64,000 nt of DNA from Trichosphaerium sp. ATCC 40318 (taxonomy: Eukaryota; Discosea; Flabellinia; Trichosidae), in assembly GCA_038496445.1 (NCBI GenBank), contig JALMLS010000309.1, positions 372,001 to 436,000 of the forward strand, written 5' to 3'. Of the stretch, positions 10,501 to 21,440 are shown piece after piece. A program made the translations under genes and the position numbers. The first letter of the stretch is position 1. Every line of letters starts with the position of its first letter. Below the pieces are notes generated by a model. It was not told the DNA's origin, ran no database searches, and worked only from the letters and a program-made list of their open reading frames with translations.

Positions 10501-12415
10501 ATGTGCACATGGTCTTGTAACAGCTGTAGAAGGCGTCACACCAAATGCGACAATAAAAGGCCCTGTGGTACAGCTATATAGTCCTCCAAGTCTTAGTTTA
10601 ATGCTCAGGAGCCTGTACACGCCTCGGGTATGAGTGTATATACCCCATTACCAATTTAAAGCCTAAAAACAAACGTACGTACATTATACGCATCATCTAC
10701 TATTATCAACGCGGTTTTATACTCAATTACAGTGTTTAAAGCACGTTTGGCTTATTTTCTGTAATTGTTAGCACTGACCTTCCTCTCCCCTTTAGGCACT
10801 ACACAAAAAGCTCTCAAAGAGAAAATCAAGTACTTAGAGGTTGCGATATCAGAGCAAAAAGTAAAGCAAGCAAATCTTCTGGAACTCCTTTATGCATCCG
10901 GCAATACCTCAAATCTTGCTCTCACAGGCATTAAAAGAAAGCGTAATTTCACTACGGATGCCAAGTTAGGACATAGCTTCGATATCAAAGCGAATATATC
11001 AATGTACAGACGTTTTGTTGGCGCCAAATATCCTCAGTGTATGCTACCTCCAATAAGCTATGAGGATTTTTTTGAAGGCAAAGGTACTAATGGTCCACTC
11101 TTCTAAAAAGATGATCTTAATCCGGGTGTCTTCTATCACGTGCTCCACTACTGATTGCTTCTTCAAGCACTTTTGATTTAAATATTTAAATTTCATGGAG
11201 CACGTGCCAATCTTGATTAAGTCCAATTCAATGCAAAGCATTTGATTAATTAAGTGAGTAACCGGTTTTGTTTATTGCAGCGACATCAAAAAATCTGCGC
11301 ATGTTTGCGATGCTTGCCGTACAACAATTGTATTGTAAGAATATGGACAGAGCTAGAGATTTTGCAACAAAGGCAGTAGCACTTCAGAATACGCTGCTAC
11401 ATAAGCCAAGTGTAGATACAGCCAGTACGTCAATCATACAAATAAAACAGAAGCTATCTAACCTTTACACTTTTAGTAAGCTCTATGATATTAGCTGCGT
11501 ACTTTGCTGGTTCAGGATATGATACACAACGTGGAATTAGACTTGTTGAATTAGCTGATGATACATTGGAATGTATTGACCAAGTGAGGCAGCTTAAAGT
11601 AGGCCATAGAGGACTTGGTCGTAATGCTACAAAAGACTATGTGAAAATACTTCGAGCACTGCTTACTCAGTATAAGTATGCTCGTAGATCACCTGAATAT
11701 AAAATAGAAAGAGACTTGGCAAAGAGCACATTGAGTAGAATTTTAAAAGGCATAAAGTCAAATATGGGAAGCAATACAAATACATTGACTCTTCAAATGA
11801 CTTTAGAAGCATTAGCAGACATACAGGTTAGTAATTGTTAGAGCTTGTTGCAACAACTGTTTCCTGACTTTTTTTTGGCTTTGTTGTTTAGGCCAATCAA
11901 TGGGATCAAACTGGAGTAGAACAATATAAGAATGCTGCTATTAAACTAATGTGTGAGTGTGTTTCTGTTTGTGAGATGATGCCAGAACAGCCTTATGCGC
12001 AGATGTACTGCAATACTGCTGCAGCACGTGTGTTCGCTCTTGTTGATTGTGAACAAGAGGCTCTAGAAGCCGCTGATAGAGTTAAACAAGGACTTCCGTT
12101 ATTCCAAAACTCTGTAGGTGTATTTCCTTATATTGGCTTTGGATTAGTTGACACGTGGAACACTTATAACCAATATGGTAGAACTGAAGATGCTGCTATA
12201 GTATTCGAATATATTAAGAAACTTGCTGAAGTCTACCACGTAATCAAATACAAAATAGAGGTACCATTAATCGACTACCCTCTTTTCTAGTTTTTTTCTG
12301 CTTATTTTTCTTATTTTTTTAGTTGGTTTCAAATCATGGCACTACAACACCTCCTGCAAGGACAGCGGAACAACGTTTTAAAAAGTTATTTCTTGAAAAG
12401 AAAGTTGAATTATAA
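10501..12415 (+). CDS. Zn2Cys6 binuclear-cluster transcription factor
   Basis: The ATG at 10501 begins a protein whose first 35 residues form a perfect C-X2-C-X6-C-X5-C-X2-C-X6-C cluster (CNSCRRRHTKCDNKRPC, then GACTRLGYEC). It is completed only when introns 10568-10608 and 10636-10795 are removed; both are GT-AG and preserve phase. The cluster is followed by a leucine-type coiled coil (ALKEKIKYLEVAISEQ), the usual dimerisation element. The large C-terminal part, in several exons (about 11280-12415), is helical with a TPR-like feel (MFAMLAVQQLYCKNMDRARD, VFALVDCEQEALEAADRVKQ) and fits the middle regulatory region of this class. It acts in the nucleus on DNA. The class is dominant in fungi but also occurs in amoebae; targets cannot be inferred. 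Confidence 0.8.
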
Positions 12416-12778
12416 CGTTAGGGGTTGGTTGATAAAAGTAGTCTTATGATTGTACTGGCGAAATAAAATTTCTGAAAAAAAAAGACAACCCTTTTGTCCG
12501 CTTAAGTGCAATATGTACAAGTGCAAAAAGAGACTAGTAACCATAATTATTGGGTTTATAACGCTATCAGTACAACAGTATTGAACAGGCTACAAACACC
12601 TACGAGAGGTGCTTATGACATTGGGTATGCATACAACTATAATTCTCTCAAGAAAAACGGAGTACATAACCATGTGGGTAGGAAAATGGAAGTGACATTA
12701 TTGTCATAGTAAAAATATAATAAAGCAATGCACTGCAACTTTGGTATGTACAAAATTTTTATGGGTAGGTATCCTGAG
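12416..12778. other. Intergenic, convergent gene ends
   Basis: Spacer between the stop of the Zn2Cys6 gene and the stop of the minus-strand nuclease-fold gene. AATAAA-like sites occur near 12463 and 12718. No supported gene. Confidence 0.4.
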
Positions 12779-15311
12779 TTATGATGCCACAGTGTATGAT
12801 GCATGACCTACATCATTACTACTATCTACAAGCATCATCTTTTGTTTAAGCTTGCCTAATATCGAACGTGAGAATAAAAAGCGAAAGGTGAACTTACCAA
12901 GGTTCTTATTTTTAATGGCTAACGACTGAGGCATATCTATTAAAGGTTCTGCAGAACAACCAACATCAAGGACAATATGAGGTGCATAATGCATTATAGT
13001 AGCTGCTAGTGATGGTATATCACCACTATTCCACCAATAAGGCACAGGAATGAGTGACAAACCTGCAAAGTAAGTCAAAAGGGAACGAATTAAAAAAGAT
13101 GCAAACGTACCCAAATATTTACAAAGCTGCGCTTTTTCGACATCTCTTGCTTCGTATAGTCCTGTTGAAGACATATGATATCCGACATGCTGGTAATGAT
13201 GTTCTCCTATTATAGAAAAGTCAGAACAGGAAACTACAAGCTAACCAAACACCAAACCTTGATACTCAAAAGCAATACTAAAATCAGATACGTAAACATC
13301 GATTGAAATAGCATCAGCGCCAACAGTAATTGCATTGAAAAAAACTTCTTCTTGTACTTTAGAACGAGGAAATATCGCTTGTACAGCTTCCGCTAGTACA
13401 CTGTAGAACAAATGAATACAACAAAACCAAAAGACTTCAAAGTAACATACCGTTGGATTGATCTCTTTGTTTGAAGTGGAAATCTCTTCCACGACCAATT
13501 AATACCAGGATACAACTTGTTAAGAACCATTGGATAATAATTAACTAGTCCTTGAGCTTTTTCTACTACTTGAGGTAAAGATACTCTGTACCTACAAACA
13601 TAAAGTTAGTACCAAAAACACAATAGCTCATGTGAAAACTCGAACTTTTGTTTTTCTTTTACAGTGCTGACAAAAGTTTTGGAACTGATAAACTTTACTA
13701 CAAAACATATAGGTTACTTACCAATCATACGGTGATTTAATATTAAATTTCGATTCTATGATTTGTAGGTACTTTGTAACGTTTTCTGTTTGACTCCAAA
13801 ATTTTTGTGGAACTTTCCTATTTTTTTCGTTAGAGCTTCATATCAGAATACTTTGAGAATAAAAAACATATTCTACAGTTAGTAACATACCCAAAATTTA
13901 GTGTCTCCCAGTTATACTCGGGGTAAACCTCTTGAAGTGTCATTGGCAAGCTTTCATTGAATCTAAATAAAGTAAGAAAAAAGTAAGAAAAATTTAGAAA
14001 GATCTCGTAATCTCATACTGATACAATATACTCCTACCTCCTTCCTCGGCTACCGATATTGCAGAAACACCATACCATCCTTCTAACGTCTTAACTTCAA
14101 GAGCCTGAGCAATAACATTCAACCGTTGCTTAATGTTTTGGGTGTTGTGCCAAAATCTCTGAGGCACGTTGCTAGAGAGTCCCTTAAAGAGTTGTTTGTT
14201 GATTCTGTTGGTACGTACGCAAACTTCCATGGTACCCAATCATGCTCTGGATATATTTTTACCACTGCGTTGTAAAGAGAATTTCCGTATTGATGTGCAA
14301 GGAGTGCTGATAAGCCATGACTGCTTATTTCTCTTCTTGTGAACCCATACCAATCCGAAATTGTCTTAACGTTTAGTTCTTTCGCTAAAGTATTCATACG
14401 ATGTCGTTGATATGTCAATGACTTCCATGTTCCATGAAGATTAGTCCTAAATTAAAAATAAAGATTAAAACAAAGAAGCACGTGACAATACAAAGAAGGC
14501 CCCAAAAAAAGTTTTTTTTTTACCTTAATTTTTCCATGTCCCATTCTTTGTTTGGATATAGCGCTTGTAAAGCTAAATCTAAGCCACCATACCTAGATTA
14601 AATTTATGTAAGAGATACATGGTCATTAATTTAGGTACTTGTGAAGGAAGCCAAAGGTATTATTAGTCTTATCTAGTAATGGGACTGTGCACCAATCATC
14701 AAGAACTTTAATATCCAAAGTTTCACTAATCTTTTCAACACGTGCTTTTTGATTATTCCTTTCATTCCAATATCGCCAAGGTAATTCCGCCCTAAAGCAT
14801 AGAAAAATAAGAAAATCGAAAAAAACAGTTGCTGTGAGAGAGTTCTGTGAACAAGAAGAAGGTTTTGATTTCAGGACTTTTTACATTCGACGTTTTTCCT
14901 TTTTTCCGGCTTTAAAACACGTACTTGAACAACCACGGTATGAAATCATAGTCTGTAGAGAATATGGTATTCAAAGCATCACTTACAGAGCCATTAAAGC
15001 TAGTGGTGGTCAAAAAAAAGAGAAAATTGAAAACTATAAACGTACCCTTCTAAAATATCGCCTAGGCCATTTTGTAGTAGCTCGGCTTTAGTCACAGTGT
15101 ACCAATCATCGAATATCTTGACGCCAATGCGTTCAGCAATTACATTTAACTTTTGTTTGTAGTTAACAATTGCGTTAGCGTTTTTAAACTGTTCTATATC
15201 GATTTTGGCGTCTTTTAATGGTTTTAGTTCTATTTGATGACAAAAGCATGCGAATTGAACTAAAATACAATTAAGTATACTTTTTAGCGCGTATGAGATA
15301 AAAGTATGCAT
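12779..15311 (-). CDS. Repeat protein with C-terminal PD-(D/E)XK/RAP-like nuclease-fold domain
   Basis: About twelve exons. The N-terminal two thirds consists of four to five copies of a ~75-residue module: an IGVKIFDDWYTVT-type helix, then a GSL..AL helix, then YPEHDWVPWKF, then VPQRFW. Copies are seen near 15180-14950, 14790-14520, 14440-14230, 14210-13900 and 13830-13500. The C-terminal part reads AEAVQAIFPRSKVQEEVFFN, ISIDVYVSDFSIAFEYQG, GEHHYQHVGYH, RDVEKAQLCKYLG and LSLIPVPYWW. This is the beta-alpha core of Vsr/RAP-like PD-(D/E)XK domains, with D in SIDVY and E in FEYQG. The position of the catalytic Lys is Gln, as in RAP-type members, so nuclease activity is doubtful. It may bind nucleic acid. 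The stop is TAA at 12779-12781. Function unknown; similar unnamed proteins occur in protists and fungi. Confidence 0.65.
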
Positions 15312-15646
15312 TGGAGAGTCAAAACGTTAAAAAATCTTAACCACTTACCCCGCAGTTGATTTCTGCTACATAGCGAAGAAGTACGTCTAAATAGCATATG
15401 CGATAAGCATGCCAGACCGCCAAAAAGTGAACCAACAGCCAAAGTCAACCAAAATCAGATGCAATTCAACATTTGATGTATTTCACTCTTTTTATTTATT
15501 CGTTTTTGTTTGGTAAGTTATGGACGTGGCAACAAGCAAGAAAAAGAAAAGGGTGTCCAACAGTTGCACGTGACGGTTTGCTCTAAACCAAGTATTATTA
15601 TGACGCATTTGTTGCTGTTGTGAGCGCTAGGTAAGTCGATAGCCAA
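15312..15646. other. Intergenic between divergent genes
   Basis: AT-rich region upstream of the minus-strand repeat/nuclease-fold gene and of the plus-strand ankyrin-like gene. It has a CACGTG near 15566. No supported gene. Confidence 0.4.
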
Positions 15647-17907
15647 GTGGAGGCGGCTGGTTTAGTTGAATACGTGAAACACAATAGTCTAGCATTAAGG
15701 ACCCCTAAGGTACTACAGCTGTTGCTCAATTTCACTGAAAGTTCAAACCAGGACAACGTTTTCACTGCGCTCCATTGCAGAACTGTTAGGACAAAAATAG
15801 AGCGGAAAAAATCGTATTTTTACAGTTTCGAACAGGCTTAAAAAAGGTTATTTCAAGAAAGGTACTGTGTGCAGCAATGACATGATGTATTTAGAATTCA
15901 TGCCTTCCCTACACTTCTACTACCTAAATACTGCGAACCTGAGCCTCTCTGTGTTTCAATCATCTGCGGAAAGAAGCCTGTATCCAACACACAAAGCCAC
16001 TTCTCCTTGATAAGCCAACAAGATCGTCTAAACCTGCTAGAGTTTAACGGTGAGAGTATACTAACATTAAACGCTATAACATTCTTCAAGTGGTAAGAGT
16101 TACAGTTCTTTGTACGTTGTGTTTATGTTGTTACTAGCTCTCAAAAAGCCACATTCTCAAATTATTAAGCTCGAAGTGCATCTCTTAGTTCAGATTGTCG
16201 AAGTAAGTCGCTCTGTCTTGCTTTATTGAAAGGTGCCCTTATTCGTGCTATGCTTACTAAAGAGTTAGTGCAGTACAGATGAAGTCGTGTGGTGTGGCTC
16301 TACATACACATACGTGTACAATTGGACTTGTACAGTACCATAACTTTGATTGTTAGTGCTATCATACCTTTTTTAAGCAAGAACACTTCATTTTGACTAC
16401 TTAACAGGACACATGTCCGGAGCTACATTACAGTAATGTACAAGCTATGTATCTTTTCTAACGCTTCAAGAAACATGGCTTCACTGGCTGCAGCTTTTGG
16501 GACTTGTGCTGATGTCATTGCTCTTAAACTAAGAGGAGCAAACATGAATTGTACTAATGAATTTGGTGAATCTCCACACGTGTACGCAATATGCGCGTGT
16601 CGTCCATTTATTGAACGTCTATTACTTAGACTAGGTATGCAGTGTTGTATACAACAGCTTATAGGTTTTTTCAGGTGTGATTATTCAACTCCAATTGGGA
16701 ATCCTCCAGTGGAGATTTCGAACTTGAATACTCGCGTGGTAACCACATCACATGATGTCAGGGCTATAAAAAACCTTGTAGATTGTGTTGATACCATAGA
16801 TAATGTTGCTGCTACATCACTTAGAGAACTAAGATCACCTTGGTATCAAGATAATGCATTAAAAAAGAACACTGTAAACCAAGGATCTTACTTAGTATTC
16901 AATCTATTCACACAGCACCACTTGCTAAATGATATTTATTTTGATGGACACTCGAAGTGAACAATGTCAGTACTAGTTTATACTTCTATTGGCATGTAGT
17001 TTGTTTCATCGTTATCACTGGTTTCACTACTGCTACTGCTATGTTTTGATGGTTTGCGGGCACTTGAAGAATCGGCACTTTTAATTAGTTTTGGATCTGA
17101 AGCAGAAGAGGGTTGAACAAACTCCGTTTAGTCAATGTCAAAAGAGGTTAAACTTATCAACAAAATATGCTTGTAAGCATTGGGCTTTATTTGAAATGAT
17201 GACAACATCACGTGTAAGAGCTACAGGCGTAACTGCACGACAGATAAAAATTAAACTTTGCTCTCTGTCTTACTTTGTATAGGAAGCTGGTTTGTATGAT
17301 ACTCGCACTTGCATCAATGTACAGCTCAGTAGTGAAGATATTACAGAACATGAGTGCGAGGTTGTTGGGCACGTGACACGTCCAAAGCAAGTACTCAAAT
17401 ACAGCTTTGATTGTAAAACTGAAAGCGAACGTGATGTTGTAGCACATGTTATACATCCAAAGCAAGAACTCATAAACAAATCGTTGAGGGTAAAAGAACA
17501 TGCAGTACAAAGTGGATATGACACATACGAAGATATGAGACAAAGTGAAAGCTTGAAGATGATGAAACAATTCGAAAGAAGGCTTAAAAATACGCCTTTG
17601 TGTAGAAAACGAAAGCGGTCTGAAAAGAGTACGGCATCTGGGTAAGTGTCAATTTACATTTACAACACTAACAATGTATCAAGGTCATCCAAAGCGAAAT
17701 CGCATTTTGATACCCGAAGATACTACCAACATAGATATTTATGATGAGTTATTGTGTGCCCTGACATGTCCACTCTCTACACCAGTAGCCTCCGAACGCA
17801 ATTACCCTCTTATTGGAAATGATGTACATGAACTCAACTTGAATGAATATCCTGGTTCATTAGTTGATGAACTGGACAGCATGTATAACAACCCAGCTTG
17901 GCTATAG
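15647..17907 (+). CDS. Ankyrin-like nuclear protein, exon structure unresolved
   Basis: A chain of coding segments on one strand. The first is VLQLLLNFTESSNQDNVFTA followed by LHC (15700-15780), an ankyrin-type pattern. Next come ESILTLNAITFFKW (ending near 16092) and LKKPHSQIIKLEVHLLV (near 16140-16200). A clearer ankyrin repeat lies near 16480-16630 (FGTCADVIALKLRGANMNCT, then EFGESP). After it come a segment ending at 16960, then KQKRVEQTPFSQCQKRLN (17092 onwards), ECEVVGHVTRPKQVL, and a basic RKRKRSEK stretch near 17610 that could be a nuclear localisation signal. The last segment ends NNPAWL at 17907. No start codon is certain and some junctions were not resolved, so this may be one gene or two. 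A regulatory role is only a guess. Confidence 0.4.
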
Positions 17908-18332
17908 CTATGGACGGCGAGTAATAGTTGTGTTTCTTGCCTGTGTAAAAGAATCCTAAAAGATCAAATAAAGCCTCATTGCTAGTGGCTGAAGCTCGAC
18001 AGTATTGAAACACCGACAAGAGGCTAGAACTATCCAAGTATCTTGACACTATTTTTTTATTAACAAGTTCCCACAGAAGCTCTAAAAAAAAAAGGTGTTA
18101 TGGTGCTACAACGAAGTTTGTAGCACTGTAACTAGCGATAGTTTTAAGGCGAAAGTGCATGGGTCGATAAGCAATTTATGTTTATTTTAAAACTGCATTT
18201 GGGAACAAGTTACAATATTGGATACTAGACACTATTATTTTTTGACTTGATTGCATCCACCACGTTTTCTGCTTTTTTCTTCACACGTGACATTTCTTTT
18301 TTCTTTTTTTTCTCGTCAACACAAGTCAAGTT
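17908..18332. other. Intergenic with a doubtful minus-strand exon
   Basis: On the minus strand, bases 18090-17930 read ELLWELVNKKIVSRYLDSSS then LLSVFQYCRASATS after a T-run plus AG, so a real exon is possible. No start or end could be placed and the frame runs into the neighbouring gene on the other strand. The right part is the 3' flank of the splicing-factor gene. Confidence 0.3.
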
Positions 18333-20220
18333 TTATCGGCTTCGTGATCGGCCACGTCGTCTACGTGGAGGTGTTCTTGATCTTCTCCTTCTTCTAGGCG
18401 GTGTCCTGGACCTTGATCGACGATACCTACGGCGTGGAGGTGTCCTTGATCTCGACCTTGATCTTCGTCTACAAAAACATTAAAAACATTTCATAATGCC
18501 TTGTTGAAGCATACCTGTATGGTCTATCATCTCTTCGTCTCCTTTTAGACCTAATTGGACTACGCCCGCTTCTTTTCTTTTTTGTAGTTGCTTTTTCATC
18601 GTCGTTTCTTCATAGAGGTTAGTTCTAAGCCAATTTTTACAAAAAAAACGCACTCTGTGTCTCCAGCTCCATTCTTTTTACCAAAACCTAATCTATCATT
18701 CAACCGTGCCAATACACCACCTACTTTTCGTGATTGCTCCCTTTTATCTCTATCTGTAGGGCTATATTGCAACGAGTAAGTAATAACACAAAAACAACAG
18801 CAGATACAACTGTGTTATCAAACAAGTGCTTTTACATCCACTGCGTAGTAGAAATCGGATATAAAAAAACAAGTAGATGTGTGATACTTACGCATTTGGT
18901 CTTGTGATTGGATTTTTACTCGGACCGATCCTTAATGGTTTACCAACAAGCATAGTGCCAGAAAGAGCATAAGACTTTTGCGCTCCCTCTAAAGTTTTAA
19001 ATTCAATAAAGGCATATCTACCGAAGAAACGGTGGTTAGTACGTGATGGTGTACACGTTTGGTCATAATGAGTTTAGAAGGCCAAACGAGTTATTGGTTT
19101 TTTAGTGGGTTGTTCAGGTTAGGGGGTCGACTTAAACTGTTGACTAAGCGAGTTGAGGAAGTTGTAGAGGTAGCTACGCGAATACATTGTTTTAAAAAAT
19201 GCAAAGCGTGTATCTCTTAATTACATGACTCCTAGGGTAGTAACACCCAAGGAGCCAACAGAAATCAAAAAGTAAAAGATAAATACCTCGTTTGATGTGT
19301 ATCTTTGCCTTCCATCCTCAGATAGTTTATTTCACCGCATACTTTGAAAAATCTTATGAGTTGCTTATCAGTAATCTATATAATCCCATGAGAAGGCTAT
19401 AAATACATAAAAATAGTGATAAGACGCATCAATAACGCAATCTACAAAAAACTTTCGCTATTCTGAACGCGAAGAAGAATTTTTTTGACACTTTTGTTTG
19501 AAGCCTCACCTGTCCTGGGATATTACCAACATATACTGTTCTAGATACAACCTCCTTATGCGTTCTCAAATCCATTGCTTTCTAACGAAAATACAAGCGG
19601 TGTAAAGAATAAAACTATTTTTGAAAAAAAAACCAAAATTCTCGGGTTTACCTGTGCTCCTGGAAGTACCATTTCATCTGGCGCTTTAAGCTCTTGTGGC
19701 GTAGCGTTAACCTATTAATTGTTTTAATGGACTTTATTTCTATTTTGTTCAAATATTTTAATAGAGCTCTTAGGTGGTTTGTACCCCTTGTATCATAGCG
19801 TCTGGTAACTCTACCATTGTTTTTTGCGCTGATTTTACTTCTATTTTGCGCCCTAGCAATTCAGTACCTACATAGTGATTAATAGATATAAACAGCGTTA
19901 TCTAGTCACCTGAAAGAATTTTTGCTGTTACTAAGGCAGATTCTTCTCCAAACTCAATAAAAGCGTGGCGCATCTCTCCATCTGTTGGTCCTTTGCTAAA
20001 ACAAACGTAAGAAATCGTAATATAACGTATACCCTTACTTTAAAATTTTAACAAGCGTAACAACACCACAACAGCCAAAGAATCCTCGCAGGTTTTGTTC
20101 CGTTAATCCTCTGGCCAGGTTATCAACCCAAATAGTCCTAGCTCTGTTGAAATCTCTCTGCGTTGCCGCAGCGGCACCTTGTTGTAATTGCTGTGCTAAT
20201 TGCGTTGGTAAATTGATCAT
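18333..20220 (-). CDS. SREK1-like splicing regulator (two RRMs and RS tail)
   Basis: The start is taken at ATG 20220 (MINLPTQLAQQLQQGAAAA); an upstream in-frame ATG at 20277 is also possible. Residues 25-100 form a first RRM (ARTIWVDNLARGLTEQNLRG, then MRHAFIEFGEES). A linker ends LKAPDEMVLPG. The second RRM (SRTVYVGNIPG, ITDKQLIRFFKVCGEINYLR, YAFIEF, GKPLRIGPSKNPITRPN) closely follows the order seen in SREK1/SRrp86 of animals. A long intron (about 19020-19290) interrupts RRM2. The C-terminus is RS/RP-rich (RRRSRSRSRTPPRR repeated), with TAA at 18333-18335. Members act in the nucleus in alternative splicing with other SR proteins; the role here is inferred from that family. Confidence 0.8.
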
Positions 20221-20349
20221 TGCATCGAAGGAAATGAATATTCTGAACTGAACGAAAGTTGTTTTTTTGAATGTCATTGACTCGTTTTGTTGAACTTTCC
20301 CTTTGTTTCATAGGCTACAAAATGAAGAATAACTGACAATGGACAAGGT

Positions 20350-21261
20350 TTATAAGCGTGTAGGCTGGATTTTAAAAATAATAACATAGCATACAAAAGG
20401 CAAATACAACACGTGACATACGTATAGTATCCACTTAGAAATAACAACTCCTAATCCTAGTTTCCATGTTGATGGCGCATACTCCAAGCACTCTCTACTC
20501 TCTGCAACAAGTATAGTGCCAGTAATTACAGAAACTAGTATCATAAAGCAATATGAAAAAACAATCCAATTTAACCAACCAGCATACTTGTTACCTATGT
20601 AACACCATAAACAAACCAGGCAACATGTTAAGTTGAACGCAATGCATAAAACGCCGTCGCTTAACGTCCACACGCCAAGACCCAAAACTAAAGAAGTCAT
20701 TAGCAGGAGAAGTGCTAAAGGTTTTGTCGTACAAGCGGTTTCCTTGCATTTGTCATTCCCATAGAACACTGCCAAGAATATTTGAAGAATTGAGAATAAG
20801 TAAATAAACGCGGAGCATGCAAACCAAAAAGATAAAAAAGATTTGATATTATTAATTCGATTGCGTCTTATCGTCTTTTCGTAAAAATCTTCTACAGAAG
20901 AAAAGCTGCTCTCACTGCCAAACTGCTTATGCATGCGAATGTACCTTTCTGCCACTGTCATACCATATCTATCAATAAAAATATTGGTGCTCTCTAACGC
21001 ATAAAGCCAGTTCTTTGATACAAAGCGCAATATCAAAGCTTCTTGAAGGGAAAGATATCCACAAATATGACAAATAATCTCAAGTGGTAAAACAGCAAAG
21101 AGAGTACTACCATTATGACCACCTACGATAAAACTACTTAAAACCACTGCTACATAACATGACATACTAGCAAAAGAAGTTCGCCCCTGTATTATTGTCT
21201 CTGTTACCACATCTTCTTGTTTGTTGCTCATTTGTGGAGTTATAGCTGCCTGTTTGAGCAA
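20350..21261 (-). CDS. F-box protein with multiple transmembrane helices
   Basis: Single open frame of 303 residues; the start could be the ATG at 21261 or, by match to the pseudogene copy, at 21231 (MSNKQEDVV). Near residues 55-100 lies an F-box (LFAVLPLEIICHICGYLSLQ, then LRFVSKNWLYALEST). Four or more hydrophobic segments follow, with a cytosolic-looking basic loop (KTIRRNRINN) before them: SFWFACSAFIYLFSILQIFL, a leucine-rich one near LLLLMTSLVLGLGVW, CIAFNLTCCLVCLW, VFSYCFMILVSVITG and LGLGVVISKWILYV. A conserved extracellular or lumenal loop has Cys residues (NDKCKETACTT). An F-box on a polytopic membrane protein is unusual; it could place an SCF ligase at a membrane. A decayed copy lies at 8710-9537 in the opposite orientation. 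Confidence 0.8.
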   Translation of the reverse strand: MLKQAAITPQMSNKQEDVVTETIIQGRTSFASMSCYVAVVLSSFIVGGHNGSTLFAVLPLEIICHICGYLSLQEALILRFVSKNWLYALESTNIFIDRYGMTVAERYIRMHKQFGSESSFSSVEDFYEKTIRRNRINNIKSFLSFWFACSAFIYLFSILQIFLAVFYGNDKCKETACTTKPLALLLLMTSLVLGLGVWTLSDGVLCIAFNLTCCLVCLWCYIGNKYAGWLNWIVFSYCFMILVSVITGTILVAESRECLEYAPSTWKLGLGVVISKWILYVCHVLYLPFVCYVIIFKIQPTRL

Positions 21262-21440
21262 TCAATTAGAACGTGATTCGAAACGATTCCATAGGTAATA
21301 AAACTGCCTCTATTTTCTCCAGTGACATACCACGCAGGTATTAAATCTCGGGAAAAATAGTTTGTGTTTGGCTGCCAAAAAACGTGACGTTCACGTTCTC
21401 AAAAGTGGCTTAACGTTGATAAGTTGCATTCCGTGCCAGT

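Noticed and set aside
15625-15660. tRNA-like 5' half (gtcgatagccaagtgg)
   Set aside because: No matching acceptor or T-arm (no GGTTCGA-type sequence) follows within tRNA length.
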